From contig DASVWC010000071.1 in the NCBI GenBank assembly GCA_036389835.1, positions 1 to 64,000 on the forward strand: a stretch of 64,000 nt of DNA. Reading direction: 5' to 3'. Of this stretch, positions 7,982 to 16,469 are shown in pieces. Each line of letters starts with the position of its first letter. Position 1 is the first letter of the stretch. Source of the stretch: AC-37 sp036389835 (GTDB lineage: Bacteria > Actinomycetota > Thermoleophilia > Solirubrobacterales > Thermoleophilaceae). The notes below the pieces were generated by a model, which saw only the letters and a program-made list of their open reading frames with translations, ran no database searches and had not been told where the DNA came from. A program made the position numbers and the translations under genes.

Positions 7982-8940
7982 GCGCACGCGCCTGGGCGTT
8001 CTTCGCGGCCATCTCGGTCCTGTGGGGGATGCCGTACCTGTTCATCAAGGTCGCGGTCGACGACGGCGTCTCGCCCGCCTTCCTCTCGTGGGCTCGGATC
8101 GTGCTCGCGGCGGCGCTGCTGCTCACGCTCGCCTGGCGGGCGGGCACGCTCGGCGGGCTGCGCGGGCGCTGGCGCTGGATCGCGCCGTTCGCGGTGATCG
8201 AGATCGCGCTGCCGTTCCCGCTGATCGCGGCCGGCGAGCAGCACGTCGCCTCGTCGCTGGCCGCCATCCTCATCGCGGCCGTGCCGCTCTTCGTCGCGAT
8301 CCTGGCCGTGCGGTTCGACCCGGAGGAGCGCGTGACGGGCCGGCGGCTCGTCGGCCTGTTCGTGGGGCTCGCGGGGGTGGTCGCGCTCGTCGGCATCGAC
8401 GTGGCCGGCAGCACCGACGAGCTGCTCGGCGCGCTCGCGATCCTGCTCGCGGCGCTCGGCTACGCCGCCGGCCCGATGATCCTCAAGCGCCGGCTCGCCG
8501 CGATCGACACGCGCGCGACGATGGGCGCGAGCCTGGCCATCGCCGCGCTCGTGCTCACCCCGCCGGCGCTGGCGACCTGGCCGGCCGCGACCCCCTCGGG
8601 CGACGCGCTCGCCTCGATCGTCGTGCTCGGCCTGTTCTCCACCGCCGCGGCGTTCGTGCTCTGGGGGCTGCTCGTGGCCGCCGCGGGGCCGGGCCGCGCG
8701 GCGGTGATCACCTACGTCGCGCCGGTCGTGGCGATCTCGCTCGGCGTCCTGATCCTCGACGAGCGCGTGGGCGCCGGCGCGGCCGCCGGGCTCGTGCTGA
8801 TCCTGGCCGGATCGTGGCTCGCGACTAGGCCGGCTGGTAGTACGGGTTCGAGCCCGCCGCGTGGTCGGTCACGTCGACCACCTGGCGGATCTCCGGAACC
8901 GACTCGAGGATCGCCGACTCGATTCCCTGGTCCAGCGTGA
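7978..8940 (+). CDS. EamA/DMT-family membrane transporter
   Basis: TTG 7978 overlaps the GH15 stop (TTGA) and gives a protein of about 320 residues with ten hydrophobic segments in two EamA repeats; the first ends near LVGIDVAG and the second near ILAGSWLATR. DMT proteins export amino acids or metabolites; the cargo is unknown. After LATR the frame stays open for about 40 low-complexity residues and runs 116 bp into the convergent NfuA-like gene. The natural end of the fold is at about 8828, so the tail may be non-functional. Confidence 0.75.
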   Translation: MSARAWAFFAAISVLWGMPYLFIKVAVDDGVSPAFLSWARIVLAAALLLTLAWRAGTLGGLRGRWRWIAPFAVIEIALPFPLIAAGEQHVASSLAAILIAAVPLFVAILAVRFDPEERVTGRRLVGLFVGLAGVVALVGIDVAGSTDELLGALAILLAALGYAAGPMILKRRLAAIDTRATMGASLAIAALVLTPPALATWPAATPSGDALASIVVLGLFSTAAAFVLWGLLVAAAGPGRAAVITYVAPVVAISLGVLILDERVGAGAAAGLVLILAGSWLATRPAGSTGSSPPRGRSRRPPGGSPEPTRGSPTRFPGPA

Positions 8941-9433
8941 CGGTGGCCATGCCGCAGCCCTGGCAGCCGCCGCCGAGCCGGACGTAGGCGACGTCGCGCT
9001 CCACGCGGTCGAGGATCGCCATGCCGCCGTGCTGGGCGATCGCGGGGTTGATGCGCCGGTCGATCACCTGGGCCACGCGCGTCTCCACGTCGCCGCTCAG
9101 CTCGCCGTTGCCCGGCGCCGCGGTGACGACCTGCGGGCGGTTGGGGTTGGCGACGGTGAGCCCGCCCTGCATCAGGTCGTCGGACCAGTCGATCGTCGCG
9201 CCGCGCAGGTTCTCGACGTCGGCGCCGGCGATCACGACCGGCAGGCCGCCGGCGTCCTGGACCTCGTCGCCGGGCCCGGCGGCGTCGAGCGGGCGCAGGG
9301 CCAGGTCGTAGGTGAACTCGCCGCGGTGGACGCCCGTGATCCGGACCCACATGGCCTGGGCCTCGGGATCCTCCACGCCGGCGCGGAACTCGCGCACCTT
9401 CTCGACCGCGTGCGGTGTGACGGAGACGATCAC
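8825..9433 (-). CDS. NfuA-like Fe-S cluster carrier protein
   Basis: A 202-residue protein. The C-terminal NifU domain (about 115-185) contains GGGCQGCGMATVTLDQGIE with C157 and C160, the cluster-binding CxxC pair of NfuA-type carriers. The N-terminal 100 residues resemble an A-type (HesB/IscA) scaffold but lack its cysteines, as in NfuA. It would pass [4Fe-4S] clusters to apo-enzymes in the cytoplasm. The GTG start at 9433 is preceded by TATCGT seven bases upstream, so the mRNA is probably leaderless. The 3' end is overlapped antisense by the EamA reading frame. Confidence 0.8.
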   Translation of the reverse strand: MIVSVTPHAVEKVREFRAGVEDPEAQAMWVRITGVHRGEFTYDLALRPLDAAGPGDEVQDAGGLPVVIAGADVENLRGATIDWSDDLMQGGLTVANPNRPQVVTAAPGNGELSGDVETRVAQVIDRRINPAIAQHGGMAILDRVERDVAYVRLGGGCQGCGMATVTLDQGIESAILESVPEIRQVVDVTDHAAGSNPYYQPA

Positions 9434-9440
9434 ACCGAAG

Positions 9441-9446
9441 ACGATA
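9441..9446 (-). promoter_or_regulatory. -10 box TATCGT of the NfuA-like gene
   Basis: TATCGT on the minus strand is followed by seven bases and the GTG start at 9433, fitting a leaderless promoter. Confidence 0.5.
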
Positions 9447-9452
9447 GCGGCG

Positions 9453-9980
9453 CTAGGAGGCCCTCCAGACGAACACGTCGCGGTCCGCTTCGCCCTCGAG
9501 GCCGAGCGCGCCGATCGCCTCGGTCACGCCCGGATAGAGGTCGTTCCCGTAGTCGTGGAACGCGATCGCCCCGCCCGGCGCCAGCGCCTCGCGCCATGCG
9601 CCGAAGGTGCGGACCGTGAGCTCCCTCTCGTGCGATCCGTCCACGAACACGAAGTCCGGCGGCTCGTCGCCCGGCCGCGGCCCCATCTCGCCGCCCTCCG
9701 CGCGCAGCTCGATCCGGTCCCGCGCCCCGGAGAGGTCGAGGTAGCGCTCGCGCTCGGGCCGCTCGATCGGGTCGTAGCTCACGACGCGCCGCCCGCCGTC
9801 CGCCAGCGCGAGGGCCGCGGCCGTCCACGCAGTCCCGGTGCCGATCTCCACCACGCTCCGCCGCCCCCGGGCGAGCCGCAGCAGCAGCGCCAGGGACTCG
9901 GGCTTCGTCGCCGAGCCGAGCGACCAGTCGTCGCCGCTTCGCGCCGCCGCCCGCCGCGCGCGGAAGTAGAACCAGGCCAC
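9453..9980 (-). CDS. Class I SAM-dependent methyltransferase
   Basis: Recognisable blocks are VVEIGTGTAWTAAALA (motif I, SAM loop), VVSYDPIERPE (the acidic residue after strand 2), PDFVFVDGSHE and GGAIAFHDYGNDLYPGV, as in CmcI/O-methyltransferase-like (Methyltransf_24) proteins. The only ordinary start keeping the fold is GTG 9980, but the 14 codons before it (ending LRGLPPR) read like family sequence, so the real start may be a rarer codon closer to the upstream glycosidase gene. The target is unknown. Confidence 0.75.
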   Translation of the reverse strand: MAWFYFRARRAAARSGDDWSLGSATKPESLALLLRLARGRRSVVEIGTGTAWTAAALALADGGRRVVSYDPIERPERERYLDLSGARDRIELRAEGGEMGPRPGDEPPDFVFVDGSHERELTVRTFGAWREALAPGGAIAFHDYGNDLYPGVTEAIGALGLEGEADRDVFVWRAS

Positions 9981-10024
9981 CCGCGGCGGCAGCCCGCGCA
10001 GCCCCGCGATCCGCCGCGCGGCGC

Positions 10025-11203
10025 TCAGGACGCGCAGCGGTCGGCCGTCCCGCTCTTCGTCTTGCAGCGCTGGAGCCCCAGCGCGACCCTGCGCATCTCC
10101 TCGAGGGCCGGCTTGCGGGTCACGGTCGAGTCGTCCTCGAGCCGCGACAGGCCCGCGTAGTCGAACGGGTAGTTCGGGTGCGCGTCGCGGCTCATCCACG
10201 TGTACCAGTACACGCGCTGGAGCTTCAGCTCCGAGCGGCGCGCGGCGAGCAGCTCGTAGGCCTCGGCGAGCTTCTTCGCCTGGCCGCGCTCGGTCGTCTC
10301 GTTGCCGTAGGTCCACGCTGCCTTGCCGCGCGCCGAGGTCCAGCTCAGCTCGGTGACCCACAGCGCCTTCTTGCGGTCGCCGTAGCGGGCCATCACGTCG
10401 CGGTTGTACTTCAGGATCTTCACGACCCCGCTCACCTTCGCGGTGAACGGGTGGATCGCGACCACGTCGAACAGCTTGCGCGCCTTGAGCTTGTAGATCT
10501 TCTCCAGCTCGGGCCAGCTCTTGTTCGGCAGGCCGGCCAGCACCACGCGCGCGCCGGGGTCGGCCTTCTCGACCTTCGCCCGCGCGGCGCGAAGCAGCGC
10601 CACGTAGTCGCGCTCCCACGGCCGGTCGGACCAGAAGTTGGTGAGGCTCGGCTCGTTCCAGAACTGCCAGTGGCGGACCGGTACGCGCGGCAGCTCCGGA
10701 TGCTCGGTCCAGAACGAGCCGGTCGGCCCGTAGCGCCGGGCCAGCGCGCCCGAGAACGCCGCGAACGGGCCGGTGCCCTTCGGCGGGGAGTTGAACTCGC
10801 CGGGGTGGCGGGCGTTCCAGTCCGGCGCGATCAGCACGATCGGCAGCACGGTGAGCCGCCGCTTGACCGCGCCCGCCACCGCCTCGTCGATCAGCGAGTA
10901 GTCGGTCGGAACGCCGCCCTCGTCGTGGCGGAAGCGCGCCATCTCGTCCGGCGGCACGTCGGCCCAGCTCCTGTACGACTGCGCCCACTTCCAGTCCACC
11001 ACGACGCGCACCGAGCCCACGCCCGAGGCCACCATCTGGTCGTACTCCGCCTGCTGGTCCACGGACGCCTCGAACAGGGGCCCGTCGATCACGGTGCCGA
11101 AGAACGACGGGGCCACGCGCGACGCCGCCGCCGAGGCCGCCGGGAAGGCGACGGCCAGGGCCGCCAGTGCCGCGAGGGTGGCGAACACGGCTACCCTGCG
11201 CAT
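10025..11203 (-). CDS. Secreted glycosidase-like TIM-barrel protein (clan GH-A type), paralogue 1
   Basis: From ATG 11203 the product is 392 residues with a signal peptide (MRRVAVFATLAALAALAVAF..., AASA near 25). HWQFWNEPSLTNFW holds the conserved NEP glutamate (E184, acid/base) and LWVTELSW a second Glu (E285, candidate nucleophile), the layout of clan A retaining glycosidases such as GH39/GH5. Two relatives lie at 13747 and 52398. The substrate is unknown; a role on cell-envelope or environmental polysaccharide is inferred. A TAGCCT box lies eight bases before the ATG. Confidence 0.75.
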   Translation of the reverse strand: MRRVAVFATLAALAALAVAFPAASAAASRVAPSFFGTVIDGPLFEASVDQQAEYDQMVASGVGSVRVVVDWKWAQSYRSWADVPPDEMARFRHDEGGVPTDYSLIDEAVAGAVKRRLTVLPIVLIAPDWNARHPGEFNSPPKGTGPFAAFSGALARRYGPTGSFWTEHPELPRVPVRHWQFWNEPSLTNFWSDRPWERDYVALLRAARAKVEKADPGARVVLAGLPNKSWPELEKIYKLKARKLFDVVAIHPFTAKVSGVVKILKYNRDVMARYGDRKKALWVTELSWTSARGKAAWTYGNETTERGQAKKLAEAYELLAARRSELKLQRVYWYTWMSRDAHPNYPFDYAGLSRLEDDSTVTRKPALEEMRRVALGLQRCKTKSGTADRCAS

Positions 11204-11250
11204 CGCCCCTGAGGCTATTGCGGGCGTCCAGTGAGCACGGTGCATCGAGA

Positions 11251-12447
11251 GTGAAACCCGGGAGGACGCCGAGCGCTTCGGTGGCCGCGGCGCTGTCGCC
11301 CGCCGATCTGGCCGAGCGCGCACGCGCCCACGGGCGACTCGCGATCGACACCGAGTTCGTCTCCGAGGGCCGCTACCGGCCGCTGCTGTGCCTGGTGCAG
11401 GTGGCCGTCGCGCCGCGCGAGAACGCCGGCGAGCCGGAGATCGCGGTGCTCGACCCGATCGAGGGCTTCGACCATGAGCCGCTGGCCGAGGTGCTCGCCG
11501 ACCCGGAGGTGGAGATCGTCTTCCACGCGGGCGGCCAGGACGTGCCGATCCTCAGGCGGGCGTGGGGGGTGGGGCCCACCAACGTCTTCGACACCCAGGT
11601 CGCCGCGGGATTCGCCGGGTTCAGCGCGCAGACCGGCTACGGCAACCTCCTCCAGCGCGTCGCCGGCGTGCAGCTCTCCAAGAGCGCGGGCTTCACCCGC
11701 TGGGACCGGCGCCCGCTGACCCGAGAGCAGCTCGAGTACGCCCGCAGCGACGTCGAGGACCTGCTCGCGCTGAGCGACACGCTCCAGGAGCGGCTCGCCG
11801 CGTCGGGGCGGCTCGAATGGGCGCGCGAGGAGTGCCGCAGGCTCGAGGCGATCGACGACGAGCGCGACGCCGACGAGGCCTACCGCCGGCTTCCGCGCGT
11901 GAACCGGCTGCGCCCGCGCCAGCGCGCCGTCGCGTACGCGCTCGCCGATTGGCGCGAGTCCACCGCCGCGGGCGAGAACCGCCCGATCGGCTCGATCCTC
12001 TCCGACGTGGCGCTGGTGGAGGTCGCGCGGCGCCAGCCGGAGACGCTCGACGCGCTGACCGCGATCCGCGGCGTGCGCCCCGACGTCGGCCGCCGGCGCG
12101 GCACGGCGATCATCGAGGCGATCGAGCGCGGGCGCGAGCTCGAGCCGCCGGCGGCGGAGGAGCAGGCGCGCCCCGAGCCGGACCCGAGCGACGCCGCCCG
12201 GATCGCGCTCTGCGAGTCGGTGGTGCGCCAGCGCGTGGGCGAGGCCGGGCTGGCCTACGAGCTCGTCGCCTCGCGTGCCGACCTCACGGAGATCGTCGTC
12301 TCCGCGCGCTCGAACCGGGCCGAGCCGGACGTGCGAACCCTGCGCGGCTGGCGGCGCGACCTGGTCGGCGACGAGCTGCTCGAGCTGCTGGCCGGCAGGC
12401 GAACGGTGCGGGCCACCCGCAAGGGGGTCGAGGTCGCCCCGGCCTGA
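11251..12447 (+). CDS. rnd: Ribonuclease D-like 3'-5' exonuclease with HRDC domain
   Basis: The DEDD exonuclease motifs are visible: LAIDTEFVSEGRY (Exo I), FHAGGQDVPIL (Exo II) and YARSDVEDLLAL (Exo III, DEDDy type). An HRDC domain of about 80 residues follows (QRAVAYALADWRESTAAGENRP...), then an Ala/Glu-rich link and a C-terminal domain. RNase D trims 3' ends of tRNA and other stable RNA. The start could be GTG 11251 or GTG 11281; the latter begins at the conserved fold (VAAALSPADLAERA), and neither has an ideal ribosome-binding site. Confidence 0.85.
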   Translation: MKPGRTPSASVAAALSPADLAERARAHGRLAIDTEFVSEGRYRPLLCLVQVAVAPRENAGEPEIAVLDPIEGFDHEPLAEVLADPEVEIVFHAGGQDVPILRRAWGVGPTNVFDTQVAAGFAGFSAQTGYGNLLQRVAGVQLSKSAGFTRWDRRPLTREQLEYARSDVEDLLALSDTLQERLAASGRLEWAREECRRLEAIDDERDADEAYRRLPRVNRLRPRQRAVAYALADWRESTAAGENRPIGSILSDVALVEVARRQPETLDALTAIRGVRPDVGRRRGTAIIEAIERGRELEPPAAEEQARPEPDPSDAARIALCESVVRQRVGEAGLAYELVASRADLTEIVVSARSNRAEPDVRTLRGWRRDLVGDELLELLAGRRTVRATRKGVEVAPA

Positions 12448-12457
12448 GCCGGGCCGG

Positions 12458-13729
12458 CTACTCGAAGTCGTCCGGCTCGTGCGGCCCGACGCAGGCGACG
12501 ACCGGGTCGCCGGTCACGCTCGCGGCGAGCTCGCGCACGTCGTCCTCGCTGACGGCGTCGAGCGCGGCGATCATCTCGTCCGGGGAGCCGAGCCGGCCGA
12601 AGGTCACCTTCTGCGCGGCGGCCCGGCTGGCCACCGCCCGCGTGCTCTCGAGCGCCAGCACCGTGGAGCCGGCCGTGTACGAGCGCGCCCGCTCCACCTC
12701 GCCGGGGTGGGGCCCCTCGCTCGCGAGCTCGGCGACGATCTCGCAGATTCGCCGGTAGGCCTCGACGCACTTGGAGGAGTCGAGGCCCGAGGAGACGTCG
12801 AGGCGGCCGACGTCGGCGTGGGCGGTGCCGTACGAGCGGATCGCGTAGCACAGCCCGCGCTGCTCGCGGATCTCGTCGAACAGCCGCGAGCCCATCGAGC
12901 CGCCAAGCAGCGTGGAGTAGACGGCGAGGGCCGCGCGGCGCCGGATGTCGGAGGGGTCGAGCTGCGGGCGCCAGTGCAGGCGCAGGTGCGACTGCTGGGT
13001 GTCGCGGCGCTGCACGCGCACGCGGCGCTCGAACTCGGGGGCGGGGTCGGCCGCGGGCGCGCCGTCGCGGCCGGGGAAGCGGCCGAGCAGCTCCGCCGCC
13101 CGCTCGGCGTCGAGGTGCGAGAGGTCGCCGGCGAGGAACGCGCCGCCGCGCGGGGGCGACCACTGCCGCTCGCGGAAGTCGACGATCGCGTCGCGCGAGA
13201 ACGTGCGCAGGTGCTCCTCCGGCCCGAGCACGGAGCGCCCGAGCGGGTGCTCGCCGTAGGTGGCCTCGTCGATGAGGCGGTCGGCCACGGTCGACGGGAC
13301 GTCGTTCGCGCGGGCGATCTCCTGGATCACCACGCCGCGCTCGCGGTCGAGCTCCTCGGCGTCGATCCGGGCGCGGCCCACGAAGTCGGTCAGCAGGTCG
13401 AGGGCGGGCATCACGGCCTCGGAGCGGCAGGTGATGTGGAAGGCGACGATGTCGTGCGAGGTGTAGGCGTTGAGCTGCGCGCCGAGCCGCTCCGCGGTCT
13501 CGTTCACGTCGCGATAGGTGGGAAACGACTCGCCGCCCTTGAAGACGAGGTGCTCGAGGAAGTGCGCCATGCCGTTCTCCTCCGGCCGCTCGGTGCGGGC
13601 GCCGGCGTCGAACGCCACGAGCGCGGTGACCGAGCGCGTTCCGGGCACCGCCAGACGGACCAGCGGAAGGCCCGTGTCCAGCGTGGAGTGCTCGACCGCG
13701 ATCACGCGGCGCAGGGTAGCGCCGCTCAT
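12458..13729 (-). CDS. M16-family zinc peptidase (processing-peptidase-like)
   Basis: A 423-residue protein with the inverted zinc motif HFLEH in MAHFLEHLVFKGGESFPT (about 55-72) and the downstream Glu in RGVVIQEIARANDVP. The two-lobed layout (active N-half, inactive C-half containing GSRLFDEIREQRGLCYAIRS) is complete for a short M16B protein, which normally acts as a dimer. Its ATG lies 17 bp from the start of the divergent glycosidase gene, so the two promoters must overlap. Many bacteria carry this gene singly as an uncharacterised peptidase. Confidence 0.85.
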   Translation of the reverse strand: MSGATLRRVIAVEHSTLDTGLPLVRLAVPGTRSVTALVAFDAGARTERPEENGMAHFLEHLVFKGGESFPTYRDVNETAERLGAQLNAYTSHDIVAFHITCRSEAVMPALDLLTDFVGRARIDAEELDRERGVVIQEIARANDVPSTVADRLIDEATYGEHPLGRSVLGPEEHLRTFSRDAIVDFRERQWSPPRGGAFLAGDLSHLDAERAAELLGRFPGRDGAPAADPAPEFERRVRVQRRDTQQSHLRLHWRPQLDPSDIRRRAALAVYSTLLGGSMGSRLFDEIREQRGLCYAIRSYGTAHADVGRLDVSSGLDSSKCVEAYRRICEIVAELASEGPHPGEVERARSYTAGSTVLALESTRAVASRAAAQKVTFGRLGSPDEMIAALDAVSEDDVRELAASVTGDPVVACVGPHEPDDFE

Positions 13730-13746
13730 GGCTAGCCTCTGGGGCC

Positions 13747-15039
13747 TTGCGCGCGGGGGCCGCGAAACTCCTTGTCACATTGGCGTGCGCGACGGCCGTC
13801 GCGTCGCTCGCCCCTGCTTCGGCCCAGGCCGGCAAGTCGATGGAGCTGGCGATCTCGGACGACCCGGTCTTCCTCGCCCGCCACTACTACGACCGCGACC
13901 GCGCGTTCCAGAACGCCCGCGAGCTGGGGGTCACGCGGCTGCGCGTGTTCGTCAACTGGGCCGGTGTGATGGGCAAGCAGCGGGAGGCGACCGAGCCGCC
14001 CGCCGAGCCCACCTACTACTGGGGGATCTACGAGGAGCTGATCGACGCGGCCGCGCGGGCGGGGATCCGCGTGCAGCTCAACCTCACCGGGCCGGCGCCG
14101 CGCTACGCCACCGGCGACAAGAATCTCGGCTCGACCCGGCCCGACCCGGCCCGCTACGCGGAGTTCGCGCGCGCCGCGGCCACGCGCTTCAAGGGCCGGG
14201 TCGACCGCTACACGCTCTGGAACGAGCCGAACCACGACGGCTGGCTGCGCCCCAGCGCGGAGGCTCCGAAGCTCTACCGCGCGCTCTACGCCGCCGGCTA
14301 CGGGGCGATCAAGGGCGCCGACCCCGGCGCGGCCGTCTTCTTCGGGGAGACCGCGCCGTACCACGGCAAGCGTGCGATGGCCCCGCTCACGTTCCTGCGC
14401 CGCACCCTCTGCCTGACGAACAGGTACAGGATCGACAAGAAGTGCCTCGCCGGCATGCCGGCGGAGACGCGTGGGATGCTGCGCACCGACGGCTACGCCC
14501 ACCATCCCTACGACTTCCGCAACGCCCCGTCCTACAAGTTCAAGGGCAACGACAACGTGACGATCGGGACGCTGTCGCGGCTCACGAGCGCGCTCGACAA
14601 GGCGGCGCGGGCGAAGGCGCTCGCCACGCCCAGGGGCCGCGCGCCGTTCGTCTACCTGACCGAGTTCGGCTACTTCGCGACCGGCGAGCGCGCGCAGATC
14701 CCCGAGAACAAGCGCGTGAAGTACCTCCCGAAGGCATACGCGATCGCGCAGCGCAACCCGCGCGTGAAGCAGATGCTCCACTACGGCCTCGCGGCCCCGC
14801 CGCCCAGCTACCCGGGCGCCGCGTTCGACTTCGGGCTGGTGAACACCGACGGCTCCGCGCGGCCGACCTACGCGCCGCTGGCGAGGTGGGTGGCGGGCGC
14901 GATCAAGCGCGGGCAGGTCGTGGCGCCGGGCGGGCCGATCGGGATGCCGGCGGCCCAGCCGGGGGCGGACCCGCCGGGCGAGGCGCCGCCGCCCGAGGAG
15001 GAGGAGCCGCCGCTGTTCCCGCCGATCCCGTTCCCGTGA
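13747..15039 (+). CDS. Secreted glycosidase-like TIM-barrel protein, paralogue 2
   Basis: TTG 13747, eight bases after a TAGCCT box, gives 430 residues with a signal peptide cleaved near ASAQA (about 28). TLWNEPNHDGW contains the acid/base Glu (E160) and FVYLTEFGY the candidate nucleophile (E306). After the barrel the last 45 residues are Pro/Glu-rich, a likely linker or wall-spanning tail. The stop overlaps the GTG start of the beta-lactamase-fold gene (GTGA), so both secreted proteins are made from one message. Confidence 0.75.
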   Translation: MRAGAAKLLVTLACATAVASLAPASAQAGKSMELAISDDPVFLARHYYDRDRAFQNARELGVTRLRVFVNWAGVMGKQREATEPPAEPTYYWGIYEELIDAAARAGIRVQLNLTGPAPRYATGDKNLGSTRPDPARYAEFARAAATRFKGRVDRYTLWNEPNHDGWLRPSAEAPKLYRALYAAGYGAIKGADPGAAVFFGETAPYHGKRAMAPLTFLRRTLCLTNRYRIDKKCLAGMPAETRGMLRTDGYAHHPYDFRNAPSYKFKGNDNVTIGTLSRLTSALDKAARAKALATPRGRAPFVYLTEFGYFATGERAQIPENKRVKYLPKAYAIAQRNPRVKQMLHYGLAAPPPSYPGAAFDFGLVNTDGSARPTYAPLARWVAGAIKRGQVVAPGGPIGMPAAQPGADPPGEAPPPEEEEPPLFPPIPFP

Positions 15040-15980
15040 GGCCGGGGCGGCAGGCCCTCGTCCTCGCGGCGACAGCCGTCGCCGCGCTCGCGCCCGCCGC
15101 CCCGGCGCAGGACCCGCTCGAGCGCGACCCCGCCACGGCTCCGCCGCTGTTCCGTCCCGCCGACCGCGCGCCGCTGCCGGACCTCGACGCGCCGAAGTTC
15201 GTGGACCTCAACGGCTCGGCGCCGCAGGCGCAGGACCAGACTCCGCCGCTCTTCGACGCCCACGCGAAGGCCACGGCCGACGCCGCGGCGTACAAGCACC
15301 CGTGGGCCAAGCGCGTGGCCGCCGCGCGCGCCTACCTGCGCGACCGCGCCGGACAGGTGGCCTTCGCGGTCGTGGACGAGAACGGGACGCTGCGCGGGCT
15401 GCGCGGCGACGTCCAGTACCGCTCGGCGAGCCTGGTCAAGGCGATGTTCATGGTCGCGTACCTGAACAGGGTGGGCGACCGCCCGCTGACCCGCGGCGAC
15501 CGCGCGCTGCTGCACCCGATGATCACCCGCTCGGACAACGACGCCGCGACCCGCGTGCTCGACGCCATCGGCCCGGGGCGCGTGTACGGCGTGGCGAAGC
15601 GGGCCGGCATGACCCGCTTCGTGCTCAAGCAGCGCTGGGGCGACACGCTCGTCACCGCGGCGGACCAGGCGCGCCTGTTCGCGCGGATCGACCGGCTCGT
15701 GGTCGAGCGTCACCGCGCGTACGCGCGGTCGCTGCTCGCGTCGGTGATCGAGCCGCAGCGCTGGGGGATACCGCCGGCGGTCCCGGACGGCTGGCGCGTC
15801 TTCCTCAAGGGCGGCTGGCGGCCGCTCGGCGGGCGCAGCCTCGTGAACCAGGCGGCGCTGATCGAGGACGGGGAGCGCCGGGCGGCCCTCGCCGTGCTGA
15901 CCGTCGACAACCCGTCGCACGAGTACGGCACCGAGACGATCCGCGGCGTCGCGCGCCGCATCCTGCGCGGGCTGCGCTGA
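15036..15980 (+). CDS. Secreted class A beta-lactamase-fold serine hydrolase
   Basis: A 314-residue protein from GTG 15036 with a signal peptide (ALVLAATAVAALAPAAPA) and about 65 Pro-rich residues before the fold. All three active-site elements are present: SLVK (S132, K135), SDN (166-168) and KGG (258-260). The Glu166-type omega loop of true class A lactamases is not obvious, so D,D-peptidase-like or regulatory activity on peptidoglycan is as likely as antibiotic hydrolysis. Coupling to a secreted glycosidase suggests a joint extracellular task. Confidence 0.8.
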   Translation: MRPGRQALVLAATAVAALAPAAPAQDPLERDPATAPPLFRPADRAPLPDLDAPKFVDLNGSAPQAQDQTPPLFDAHAKATADAAAYKHPWAKRVAAARAYLRDRAGQVAFAVVDENGTLRGLRGDVQYRSASLVKAMFMVAYLNRVGDRPLTRGDRALLHPMITRSDNDAATRVLDAIGPGRVYGVAKRAGMTRFVLKQRWGDTLVTAADQARLFARIDRLVVERHRAYARSLLASVIEPQRWGIPPAVPDGWRVFLKGGWRPLGGRSLVNQAALIEDGERRAALAVLTVDNPSHEYGTETIRGVARRILRGLR

Positions 15981-16081
15981 GGCCGACGCGCCAACCCCCA
16001 CCCAGCGCCCTGCAGGACGACCCCATGCGGGTGTAGGTTTGCCCGCGTAGGTCCAAATCGACTAGAAGGGAAGGAAGCCGA

Positions 16082-16402
16082 ATGACGCTTCTACGCCGCC
16101 GCTTCCGGGGGCTGGCCACGCTCGTAGCGCTGGTCACCGCGGTAGCGCTCCTCGTCACCGCTGCGCCTTCGATGGCGGCCACCTCGACGGTGACCCAGGC
16201 CGACTGTGACGCCGGCCGCATCAAGAACAAGCAGGGCACCGTCCTCCGCGGCGCCGCCTGCGAGAGGCTCATCGGCCAGCGCGTGCAGCTCGCGCAGACC
16301 GGCTTCGAGGCCTGGTGGCTGCTGCTCGGCGGCGTCGCCTGCATCGGCGGCGCGGTCGCGCTCCGGGTTCGCCGGAGCCCCGTCTCGCCGCAGCTCGGCT
16401 AG
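16082..16402 (+). CDS. Small LAQTG-anchored surface protein, class E sortase substrate
   Basis: A 106-residue protein: signal peptide (cut near SMAA, 30-33), a mature domain of only about 36 residues with C42 and C60 that may pair, the sorting motif LAQTG at 70-74, a hydrophobic helix (about 76-95) and a short basic tail RVRRSP. LAxTG is the class E sortase motif of high-GC actinobacteria, and the sortase is the next gene. A strong Shine-Dalgarno stretch (AAGGGAAGGAAG) precedes ATG 16082, so this message is not leaderless. Confidence 0.85.
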   Translation: MTLLRRRFRGLATLVALVTAVALLVTAAPSMAATSTVTQADCDAGRIKNKQGTVLRGAACERLIGQRVQLAQTGFEAWWLLLGGVACIGGAVALRVRRSPVSPQLG

Positions 16403-16469
16403 AACATCGGTCAGGGAGGACGCGCGGCGGCGGTCGCTACCGTCGCCGCGCCTCTCCTGATCGACTTCG

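Noticed and set aside
13518..15035. Extension of the beta-lactamase-fold frame upstream of 15036
   Set aside because: The extension crosses the M16 gene and the glycosidase in another frame; GTG 15036 with a signal peptide and a GTGA overlap is the credible start.
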